This document shows positions 1 to 6,669 of a stretch of DNA of 6,669 nucleotides, one piece after another. The stretch covers positions 1-6,669 of the forward strand of contig JAIHZV010000064.1 of NCBI GenBank assembly GCA_022718015.1. Reading direction: 5' to 3'. This DNA comes from Phascolarctobacterium sp. (GTDB taxonomy: Bacteria > Bacillota > Negativicutes > Acidaminococcales > Acidaminococcaceae). Under the pieces are notes generated by a model. That model was not told the DNA's origin. It was given only the letters and a program-made list of their open reading frames with translations, and searched no databases. The position numbers and the translations under genes were made by a program. Positions within the stretch are counted from its first letter, which is position 1; every line of letters starts with the position of its first letter.

Positions 1-3000
1 TGCTAAGGTAAAAGAATTAGCACAAAAACGTCAGGAGCTGTCTGAAAAAGAAGACCAGCTGACCAATAACAGCAATGTTTACGAGCAATTAAGCTCGGAA
101 AAATCTTATTGGCAAAATAAGGTTGATAATGCCAAAGCTGATAAGAAACAAGCTGAAGCTGCACTGCAAACCTTTAAGAATAATACCTTGGCAGCTTATA
201 ACGAAGATCATAAAGATGATACAGGCTTTACTGCGCTTACTTGGGATGAGCTTGAAGTCAAGATTAATACTGCAAATAGTGTTGAAAACAAAGCTTATGC
301 TAAAAAGTTAGCTGAAAATAATAAAGCAGTTACAGATGCAACTGAAGATTTAGCTAAGCAAACAGCTAAGCTGGAGAAGAAGAACAAAGAGCTTGGCCAA
401 TATAATACTAATGCTCTGTCTTCTGAGGTTGCAACGCTTAAGGGAGCTATCAGCACTTTAGAGGCTGAGGTTAAAAATAGTGAGGTAGGCAAGAATCTTG
501 CTAATGCCAAAGCTGCGTATGAAAAGGCCATCGAAAAGCATGAGGTTACTGCTGACACTATCAACACCTCCATTTTCAAGGATAAGGAAGGACATTACCT
601 CACGATTGCTGCGCCTGATTGGTTCAAGCAGCAATACGGCAATGTTTATAAGGATAATGGCGTTGGTATGGCTGATTATGCGGCAGGTCTGTTAACTCGC
701 CTTAATGAGCTGACCACCATCATGCAGTCCTATAAAGGCACCGATACCTCCAGCAAGTACGCTGCCGAGCTGAAGAGGATTCAGTCTGAGCTCGTAGCTT
801 TGGGCTTGGGCTATCAGGCCAATGGCAATTTCATGATTGCAGAAAATGCAAGCACCGTGCCTACGATTGAGCTGAAGGACTTGACTGTATCCGGTGGCAA
901 CATCGATATTACCGGTGGCTATCTTAAAGGTGGCAGCACTGGCAAGATGACTGCAGTGGGCGATGCGCAGATTAATATTGAGAACAAGACGAACTTCTTC
1001 CTGAAGGTCAATAATGTTTCTATTGATGATGCCGGCGGTAGCATTAAGTTTAACGATACTTCTATCAATAAGCAGTATGGCAATATTGCGCTTGACGCAA
1101 CTCCTTCTAAGGCTACGGGAAGCAATGCTAAAATCAGCATTAAGAATACTACGAATGTTAAAGCTAGTGATAGCGAGCTCTTCACACCTGATATCGGTAT
1201 TTTTGGCGATATCAAAAATCCGTATGGCATTGTAGAAATTACTAATGCCAAAAACAGCGTTTATGTTGCCGGTAAGATTACCAATGAGGATGGAACTATT
1301 AAGCAAAATGCCGGAAGCATCAAGGGACGCAGCATAACCTTAACTGCTGGCAATGCTATTACGCAGGGCTACAGTGACGGCATTAAGGATGTTGCTGGTA
1401 CGCCGAAGTATTCCGTAGAGCAAAAATATGTAGAAGCTATCCAGAAGGCATTGATTGACAAGGTTGCTGACAAGGATGCCAGCAAGCAGTATTATACTTC
1501 GTTTGCAACAGTTGAAAAGCTGGCTGAATTTATTCAGACAATAACTGTTGATGGAAAGCATCCTACTGCTGCGGAAGCTTTGCAAATCGCTAAGGCTCTG
1601 GTTGGCCAAAATAGCAGCACAGAAAATGGTATCGCGGCTGCAGGCGCTATCTATATTAATGCGGCAAGCATCAATGTTAACGGTACTATTCAAAGTGGCG
1701 CTAGCGATTATAGCATTAAATTTAATAACAAGGATATCAGCAAGCTGCAAGCAATTAAAAAGGCTAATGGCGAGCTTGAAACTGATGACAGCTTCTATAA
1801 GGATAATCCTGACTATCGCATCAGTGATGGCAATGGCTTTGTTTATAACGATGCTAAGCATCAGTATGAATACCAGATTGAGGCGTGGTATAATCCTGCT
1901 ACCGGAACTATCATAACTGAAGATGTTGAGCAAAGCGGTGGCGGCAGGATTTATCTGAGCGGTGCGATTGCTAACACCAACAGTAGCGGTGGTAAGCTGG
2001 TAGCGCTTGATGGCGGTGCAAATATCAACATTGATACGAGCGGCAAGGGGTATAACCTGAAGCTTGGCAAGGTGAATGCTGATAAGGTTGAAGGTATTAT
2101 TACCATTGATGATACCAATACCAACAAGACCACTGTGTATAAGCGCGGCAGCAAAACTGTCAATGGTGTGGCGGCAAAGGATAATCTGACTACGTATAAT
2201 CCTGAAACCGGCCTGTATTATAACTGGACGAATGGTGAATCCAGCCAGGTTATTACCAGCTATAAGCGCGTTACTGACAGCAAATGGTTTGGCTTGTCCA
2301 AGAAAGAATGGGAGGATGAGGTTAGCTCTGTTGACCAGGTTACCAAAGATTCCTGGAAGGAAGAACAAATCACGTTAGACGGCAAGCAAAAAGAACAGTC
2401 CTCTGTAATCAACAAGGGCACCGTTGAGGGTGATTACGTTGGCGTAGCTGGTAGTGAAGGCAGTAAGAACAGTGGCATTTATCAGATTACCTTTGAACGC
2501 AGCAACAAGCGTAAGCAGGGTAAGGATAGTGCTGGCGCGCTCCTTTTCTGGGGGAAGGATGATAGCGGTAATGATGTTTTGACGACTACCGATACAGGCA
2601 ATCCTTATTATCTGAAGGATGCTAACGGTAATTGGATTTATGAAGCTGAAATTTCTGACCGTGTTACTACTACGAAGAAGAAAGGTCTGACTGGCTTGTG
2701 GGGCAAGAAGGTTACGACTACCTGGAAGGAAACTAAGGGTATGATGACCGCCTACAATTTTGGCTTGAAGGCCGACAATGCAATTGGTATCGAGTTTGTT
2801 GGCAATGCTGAGGGCAGCAGCCTGAATGTAAAGGGCAGCGGCGATGTTCTGCTTGCTGGCGACATCCGTGCCAACGATGTAAAGATTAAGAGCACGAAGG
2901 GCTCGATTTTGGCTGATGGCTTTGGCGATGCACTGAACCAAAAAACTATTTTCAGTGATAACCTGAAGCTGCAGGCTGGTAAAAATATTGAGGTTGTACA

Positions 3001-6000
3001 GCAGGGAGTAGCGAAAGCCTTGAATCTGAATGCTCAGGCTGGCACGACAAAGGATAATTACATTAAGATTAATACCTTGGCAGGCATCAGCACTGGTGAT
3101 GTATATCTGGAAAATGTTGCTTCTGCCGGCGATATCATTCTTGATATTCAAGGCAAGGTGCTTAATGGCACGCGGCCTGAAGGCTTGTCCGGTTATGCTT
3201 TGAGAAGCGCGACTAGCAGCAATGGAACACAGACAGAAGCTGGCAACATTACTGCTGGCGGCAAGCTGTTCCTGAAGTCTGCAGCCGGCATAGGCGAGAA
3301 GGGCAGTGCTCATATCATCAAGGTTGGCGATTATGCAGAGCTGATTGCTGAAGCCGGTGATATCTGGGCTGAACAGGCAGGCACCGAGGCAATGAAGCTG
3401 AAACAGGTTCAGGCTAAGGCAGGTAATGTTCATCTGAAGGCCGATGGTGGCTTTGTAGACGCTTTGGCGGAGAACGAGACCAATACCTCCAACCAGAATG
3501 AGCGCCTTCAGGAGTGGAAGAAGCAGGGCATCTTGAGTGATAAGCCGCTTGCTACGCAGAAACAAAATAAGTACGATGAGCAGTTCAATGATTTGACTGA
3601 CCAGGCTAAGACGAACAATATTCTTGGTGATGGCTATAAGAACGAGGTTGAGCGTAACGCTGCAACGAATGAGCTTATCAACGCCGGTCAGCAGCTTACT
3701 ACCGACCTTGCTGATGATTATAACAGCTACTATGCTGCCCGCAAGGAAATGTATGCTAAGCAGGCTGCTCTTAATGAAGCTATCAGCGCTAAAAATAATG
3801 GTGATGCTTCTAAATACGAAGGTGCGTTGTCTGCTTACAACGAGTCCTTCGCTAAATATGCGCAGGCAAAGAAAACTTACGAGGATAATAAGGCTTCTAG
3901 GATTGACGATTATGTAAGCGGCAAGGGCTATACTGATGCAGCAGGTGCGCAGGGCACGCTCAAGCAAAAGACTAACATTAGCCAATGGCTGGCAAGCTAT
4001 GAGGAGCTGACGCATGAAGCTAAGGCTGCAGGTGAAAACAGACTCGATAAGTATGGCTGGAATCAAAATCAGCTGCTCTATGCTTTGCAGGACAGCATTA
4101 TCAATCCGTCTGCCGGCTCTGTAAGCGATGTGAACAAGGCGAATATCATTGGCAATAACATTTACCTGACTACTGCTAATGGCGACCTTGGCAAGGTTGC
4201 GGACGACCAGGCCTTCAATATTAAGCTGAGTGAGCTGGAAGCTCTGTTCAATGGTGGTGCTGTTGATGCCGGTCTGCTGGAGAAGATGAACAAGCTTGCC
4301 GGTGCGCGTGCGGATGACGTAACCTGGGGAACTAGTGAAATCAAGGTTCAACGCTTAACACCTATTAGCGTTAAGCTCAACACGACGAATAATGCTAACG
4401 ATGGCAAGGTTACTATTGACGCACCTAAGGCGAAGAATGTTTACCTGATTGCTAAAGATTCGAAGCTGACTATGGATAAGGTTGTTTCCACAGGAAATGT
4501 TCGCCTGACTGGTCAGGAGGGCATTGATATTGGCACGATTACCGGCTCTAACATCAGCCTTGAAGGTGGCAGAGGCGACATTAAGCATGGCGAGAGCAAT
4601 GTTCTCGTAGGCCTTGTTGGTGATGCAGGCAAGATTAATGCTAATGCTGCAGGAACGATTCTGCTTAAGCAGCTTACTCAGGATAATAAGCCTAGCGGCT
4701 TAACGATTCCTAGCAGCCTAAATGAGAACATGATTCTTGGCAGCCTGGCAGCGAAGAATATCAGCATTGAAGCAACTGGTAATATTCTCAGCGGTAACGA
4801 CAAAATTGAAGTTACTGAAGATGGAGTTACGACTACTGAAACCAAGGGTATCAGCTACATTAACGCTGGCGACAAGCTTACGCTTAAGGCTGGTGGCAGC
4901 GTAGGTACTGCTGGCGATGGCCTGCGCATCAAGAACAGCGGCGGCGTGGTTGAGATTGATGCTCAAAACGGCGCTTATCTGGAGGCTAAGGGCGACGGCA
5001 CATTGGTACTTGGCACTATTAATACTGGTGCTGAAGCAAGTGATGCTTTCGTGATGAACAGTGAGGGCAGCGTAAGTGTAGGTCGTGAGGCCGATGCTGC
5101 AAATGGCGTTGCTGCTGTAGCTGGCAGCCTGAACATTGGCGCTGGCGATGCTCAAATTACTGCGGCAAACGATATCACTATCAGCGGTAAGGTGAAGGCC
5201 GACGAGCTTACCACGCAATCCTATGCTGGCGATATCAAGCAGACAACCAATGAATCTACTAATAATATTGAAGTAGGGAAGATGAATGTTTCTGCTATTA
5301 CTGGTGATATCATTCTGAACAATGAGCATAACATCATCAAAGATATTTCTATCACTGGCTTGGGCAAGACTCTCGACCTTGTTGTGAGCATGGAAAACTT
5401 GGACCTTAACCTTGGTTCTAAGCAAAACGCGCTGTCTAATAACTATGGCGGAGACTTCAAGATTAACAATAACAAGGGCAATATCAACGTTACATCCTCT
5501 AATGCTAATATTTACGGCAATATTGAGCTGAAGGCGGCTAAGGATATTACCGTTGCTGCGGCAGATGAAGCTGCAGGCAATATGGGCGTTTTGGCGACGA
5601 ACAAAAAGGTTACGTATACTGACGGCTCTACCAATGCAGCAATGCTTCAGCCGCAGGGTAATATTACCCTGACCGCTGGTAACAGCATTACCAATAAGGG
5701 TACGCTGATTGCTGGTGCAGCAGCTGTCGAGGGTGCTGAAGCCAATGTTACGCTGAATGCAGTAAATACCATTACGACTAATGCTACTGTCAATGCAGAT
5801 GGCAGCATTAGCGGAACTGCTGAAAATGGGCCGATTACGATTGGCGCAGCAATGGATTCCAAGAACGGCGGCATTACGCTGGAAACCAAAAAGGATATCA
5901 CTATCAACGGTGCATTGTACAGCGCTAATGGCGATATTAATGCAGACAGCAAGCAAGGCAGCATTGAAAATAATGCAAGCATCACTGTTGAAAAGGGTAA

Positions 6001-6669
6001 TGTTATCGAAAATGCACAGGGCAACATCAAAACTAATGCTGAAATTACTGTTAACACTGGTAATGTTGAGCAAACTGCACAAGGTAACATTAATAACAAT
6101 GCAAATATTACTGTGGAAAACGGTAATATCAACGAAAAGGCTGGCGGCTACATCAAGTCCAAAGACTATGGCAGGACGCCGATTACCCTTAAAGCTATCA
6201 ACGGCTCTATCAATATCGACGCCAATGGCGATATCAATCTTTACGAGGTTATTGCCAATAACGGCACAGCTGATATTAAATCTGCTAACGGCAATATTTA
6301 CCTGCGTAATGTGAATGGCAAGGAAGTTATTCTGATTACAAAGAAGGAAGATGCTCAGCTGAAAGCGGAGAAGGTAATTGCCGGCAAGCTGACTACCCGC
6401 AGTGATGATACTGATTTGGGTATCAGCTTTGATGGCCAGGTTCGCGACGACGGCTACATCGAAATTGGTGAGCTTACAGGTAATGATGGCAAATCGGCAA
6501 TCAAGAAGCTCAAGCTGAATGTTGAGCTTGGTGACTTGGGCAAGGGCGTAATTATCAATAAGCTGTGGGCTGAGAATGCTAATCTGAAGCTTGCTGATGG
6601 CACTTTGGCAATCGACAAGCTGGCTGTGGAAAACAGAGCAGACTTTGATGTTAACGGCATGACAACTAC
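1..6669 (+). CDS. Giant filamentous haemagglutinin/LktA-like surface adhesin, internal fragment (open at both ends)
   Basis: One frame, with codons starting at base 2, is free of stops across the window: about 2,222 residues, from AKVKELAQKR to FDVNGMTT, with base 1 and bases 6668-6669 belonging to split codons. The product is rich in Asn, Gly, Asp, Ala, Lys and Thr, and I find no cysteine. Most of it is made of short alternating strands ending in turns such as GNI, GDI and NGDI, about 19-22 residues per rung, as in right-handed beta-helix passengers of type V secreted proteins. Helical modules interrupt the helix at residues 1-185, 466-541 and 1153-1368. Motifs I recall from LktA-family filamentous adhesins are INVNGTIQSG, GGGRIYLSGAI, the YNWTNG/WFG block and LLYALQDSIINP. 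The inferred role is adhesion or host/bacterial contact at the cell surface. Signal peptide, secretion domain and membrane anchor are outside the window. An alternative is another large beta-helical autotransporter family. The reading frame is near certain; the family name is moderately sure. Confidence 0.93.
2..556 (+). other. Coiled-coil domain (residues ~1-185) of the adhesin, truncated at the window edge
   Basis: The segment is almost entirely Lys, Glu, Ala, Gln, Asp and Asn with leucines at heptad spacing: L6, L13 and L20, then L117, L124 and L131, then L139, V143, L146, I150, L153 and V157, which is a clean 3-4 hydrophobic pattern. It is broken around residues 57-95 by a loop-like stretch (AAYNEDHKDDTGF... 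TWDELEVKI), so it may form two antiparallel helices or two separate coils. The start of the coil lies upstream of the window, so its full length is unknown. A role as spacer, oligomerisation arm or beta-helix cap is an inference. Its codon use differs from the rest of the gene: five of the ten TTA leucine codons in the window fall here (bases 17, 89, 308, 350, 458), with a sixth just after at 692. Confidence 0.8.
557..865 (+). other. Mixed alpha/loop linker between coiled coil and first beta-helix (residues 186-288)
   Basis: This stretch links the coiled coil to the beta-helix and has neither heptads nor rung periodicity. It holds an aromatic loop (APDWFKQQYGNVYKDNG), a probable amphipathic helix (LLTRLNELTTIMQSY), a second helix (SSKYAAELKRIQSELVALG) and a short exit strand (YQANGNFMIAENAS). 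It ends directly before VPTIELKDLTVSGG, where strand-rich sequence begins. It may be the base or cap that starts the helix. I recognise no named domain in it and no catalytic motif. Confidence 0.5.
866..1396 (+). other. Beta-helix stretch A (residues 289-465)
   Basis: Strand-rich sequence starts at IELKDLTVSGGNIDITGG, which resembles the 'P-x-E-[IL]-x-D-...-SGG' entry into the helix that I recall in LktA-type adhesins. Alternating hydrophobic/polar residues with Gly/Asn turns follow: DAQINIENKTNFFLKVNNVSID, GGSIKFNDTS, AKISIKNTTNVKA, GIVEITNAKNSVYVAGKI and GRSITLTAGNAITQG. Spacing between turns is about 19-24 residues, consistent with one rung each. It ends at the Gly/Asp-rich loop that opens the helical insertion. 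The structure is predicted from sequence pattern only. Confidence 0.7.
1397..1624 (+). other. Short helical insertion in the beta-helix (residues 466-541)
   Basis: After GTPKYS the pattern changes from strands to helices: VEQKYVEAIQKALIDKVADKDASKQYY, FATVEKLAEFIQTI, then AAEALQIAKALVG. There are no GNI/GDI turns here, and the strand pattern returns immediately after (AAAGAIYINAASINVNG). The three helices could form a small bundle projecting from the shaft between rungs. Sequence entering and leaving is beta-helical, so this reads as an insertion loop and not as a domain boundary. I do not recognise a named domain. Function is unknown. Confidence 0.6.
1643..2128 (+). other. Beta-rich stretch B with LktA-family signature motifs (residues 548-709)
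   Basis: This carries the sequence I recognise best. GAIYINAASINVNGTIQSG (INVNGTIQSG at 1670-1699) matches the 'NVNG-IQSG' motif typical of large filamentous adhesins. Further on come a Tyr-rich segment (HQYEYQIEAWYNPATGTI), then SGGGRIYLSGAIANTNSSGG and KLVALDGGANINIDTS (about 1934-2040), and KVEGIITIDDTN. A short helix-like stretch (DISKLQAIKKANGELETDD, about 1733-1790) sits inside. I recall the order NVNG-IQSG, GGGRI-L-G, LDG-A--NI, then a Tyr/Trp module as conserved in this family; no alignment was run. The conservation suggests a structural core and not a variable ligand-binding tip. Confidence 0.6.
2186..2761 (+). other. Trp/Tyr-rich module interrupting the beta-helix (residues 729-920)
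   Basis: The module opens with TTYNPETGLYYNWTNGE and contains eight tryptophans, at residues 742, 762, 770, 785, 850, 878, 900 and 908, against only occasional Trp elsewhere. Two similar sub-blocks bracket it: SYKRVTDSKWFGLSKKEW near residues 756-770 and SDRVTTTKKKGLTGLWGKK near 885-903, each with RVT, basic residues, then W/G/L and a further Trp. Between them lie basic and Gly-rich loops (RSNKRKQGKDSAG, ALLFWGKDDSG) and NPYYLKDANGNWIYEAEI. The module ends as the strand pattern restarts at FGLKADNAIGIEFVG. Exposed aromatics suggest ligand or carbohydrate contact, or a packed extra-helical domain; this is inference. Similar Y-x-P-x-x-x-x-x-Y-x-W-T-x-G sequences are, from memory, a hallmark of LktA-type adhesins. 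Confidence 0.6.
2762..3457 (+). other. Beta-helix stretch C (residues 921-1152)
   Basis: This begins with GLKADNAIGIEFVG, which I recall as a conserved re-entry into the helix in this family, and continues with regular rungs: SLNVKGSGDVLLAGDIRANDVKI, KGSILADG, DNLKLQAGKNIEV, ALNLNAQAG, GDVYLENVASAGDIILDIQG, GNITAGGKLFLKSAAG, AELIAEAGDIWAE and GNVHLKADGGFVDAL. The phrases about 'tags' such as G-S-I-L-A-D and A-G-I-G-E are typical of haemagglutinin-repeat-like passengers. It ends where the large helical insertion opens. No catalytic motif is visible. Confidence 0.7.
3458..4105 (+). other. Large charged helical insertion in the beta-helix (residues 1153-1368)
   Basis: About 216 residues of Lys/Glu/Ala/Gln/Asn-rich, helix-favouring sequence interrupt the shaft. 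It begins with NERLQEWKKQGILSDK and continues through YDEQFNDLTDQAKTNN, VERNAATNELINAGQQL, YYAARKEMYAKQAALNEAI, YEGALSAYNESFAKYAQ and NISQWLASYEELTHEAKAA, then leaves by WNQNQLLYALQDSIINP. The sequence then returns to strands at ANIIGNNIYLTTANGDLGK. From memory, LktA-family proteins of Negativicutes carry a variable-length helical segment at this same point, starting with a 'W-x-x-x-G-[IL]' and ending with 'LLYAI-x-D-x-I-x-NP'. It probably forms a helical arm or coiled coil projecting from the fibre. Its codon use matches the rest of the gene, with no TTA codon, so recent transfer of this part is not suggested. Confidence 0.7.
5654..5671. repeat. 18-bp perfect palindrome inside the coding region
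   Basis: The sequence cagggtaatattaccctg equals its own reverse complement over 18 bases; the flanking bases (g before, a after) do not pair. It encodes part of PQGNITLTAG, within a normal beta-helix rung. With no loop it cannot form a stable RNA hairpin of terminator type, and no T-run follows. It could be coincidence arising from the Gly-Asn-Ile-Thr-Leu codons. Confidence 0.6.
5957..6145 (+). repeat. Three tandem 63-bp (21-residue) beta-helix repeat units
   Basis: Units lie at 5957-6019, 6020-6082 and 6083-6145. Their consensus is G-[NS]-I-x-x-N-A-x-I-T-V-x-x-G-N-[VI]-x-x-x-A-[QG]: the units begin GSIENNASITV, GNIKTNAEITV and GNINNNANITV, with second halves EKGNVIENAQ, NTGNVEQTAQ and ENGNINEKAG. 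The exact 21-residue period equals one rung of a beta-helix. A weaker, one-residue-offset relative (DITINGALYSANGDINADSKQ) precedes the first unit. At the DNA level the units differ at many third positions, so they are old duplications and not a fresh slippage tract. Asn at matching positions could stack as an asparagine ladder inside the helix. Confidence 0.8.

Larger units (their letters stand above)
4142..6667 (+). other. Long regular beta-helix shaft D (residues 1381-2222, continues past the window)
   Basis: About 840 residues run without a helical break. Rungs recur as a strand, a Gly/Asn turn and a strand: NIYLTTANGDLG, GKVTIDAPKAKNVYLIAKDSKLTMDKV, GNVRLTGQEGIDIGTITGSNISLEGG, KNISIEATGNILSG, DKLTLKAGGSVG, GVVEIDAQNGAYLEAKG, GDIILNNEHNIIKDISI, GNINVTSSNANIYGNIELKAAKDITV, GPITIGAA and GSINIDANGDINLYEV. 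The SEIKVQRLTPISVKL stretch near 4334 is also familiar from this family. An RGD tripeptide lies at 4571-4579. The Asn content rises towards 5950-6150, where rungs become near-identical tandem repeats. The most likely role is a rigid fibre that carries the binding regions away from the cell. Confidence 0.75.

Noticed and set aside
1340..2368. 342-codon open frame on the minus strand with hydrophobic stretches
   Set aside because: The hydrophobicity comes from complementing Asn/Asp/Lys codons (AAT, GAT, AAG). It is bounded by sense TTA codons at both ends and has no independent start signal.
2375..4351. 658-codon open frame on the minus strand
   Set aside because: It is in register with the sense codons, ends at a sense TTA codon, and its translation (Ile/Leu/Asn/Ser-rich without domains) is what the complement of a beta-helix gene gives. 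The sense frame has coherent domains and runs through it.
4718..6082. 454-codon open frame on the minus strand
   Set aside because: Same register effect, ending at a sense CTA. It is rich in Cys, Ile and Ser from reversed GCA/GAT/GCT codons and shows no recognisable domain.
5647..6132. 161-codon minus-strand frame resembling a membrane protein (Leu/Val/Pro-rich)
   Set aside because: It is the out-of-register complement of the Asn/Gly/Thr repeats and repeats with the same 63-bp period, so it is a shadow of the sense repeats.
5957..6145. CRISPR-like array
   Set aside because: The 63-bp units are contiguous, diverged at third positions and keep the coding frame; there are no spacers separated by identical repeats.
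5781..6314. 177-codon + strand frame and other short + strand frames (123-311, 1014-1235, 1548-1916, 3624-3917)
   Set aside because: They overlap the long frame in another phase, have Leu/Met/Ser-rich low-complexity translations and lack Shine-Dalgarno sites or domains.
1..6669. Terminators, promoters, tRNA or insertion-sequence ends inside the window
   Set aside because: I saw no GC-rich hairpin with a T-run, no tRNA-like fold and no terminal inverted repeats; the uninterrupted coding frame leaves no intergenic space.

Overview
The whole window is the interior of one very large gene on the + strand. One reading frame (codons starting at base 2, then every third base) runs through about 2,222 codons without a stop and is open at both ends. 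There is no start codon region, Shine-Dalgarno site, promoter, terminator, RNA gene or second gene. The longer open frames on the other strand are shadows of this gene.

The translated product looks like a giant secreted surface protein: an Asn/Gly/Asp/Ala-rich, beta-helical filamentous adhesin of the filamentous-haemagglutinin type (type V secretion). From memory of sequence families, and not from a search, it most resembles the group named 'leukotoxin LktA family filamentous adhesin'. Signs of this are a VPTIELKDLTVSGG start of the helix, an INVNGTIQSG motif, a GGGRIYLSGAI block, a Y-NPETG-YYNWTNG motif followed by WFG/LWG motifs, an ADNAIGIEFVG block and an LLYALQDSIINP-AGS segment. Such genes occur in Fusobacteria and in gut and oral Negativicutes (Phascolarctobacterium, Acidaminococcus, Megasphaera and relatives). 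Base composition judged by eye (mid-40s % G+C, with many AGC, GGC, AAG and CTG codons) fits Negativicutes better than AT-rich Fusobacteria. The host assignment is an inference.

Layout in order: (1) 2-556, a coiled coil with clear Leu heptads; (2) 557-865, a mixed alpha/loop linker; (3) 866-1396, first beta-helix stretch; (4) 1397-1624, helical insertion; (5) 1643-2128, second beta-rich stretch with the most recognisable family motifs; (6) 2186-2761, a Trp- and Tyr-rich non-helix module; (7) 2762-3457, third beta-helix stretch; (8) 3458-4105, a roughly 216-residue charged helical insertion; (9) 4142 to the end, a long regular beta-helix shaft that includes three tandem 63-bp units at 5957-6145.

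The expected N-terminal signal peptide (often ESPR type), the secretion/TPS-like cap and the C-terminal outer-membrane anchor, or a partner TpsB gene, all lie outside the window, so the secretion route cannot be read here. The points most worth checking are the helical modules spliced into the beta-helix, the Trp-rich module, the codon-usage break near base 692, the tandem shaft repeat and the absence of cysteine. I see no evidence for a multi-gene system in this window.
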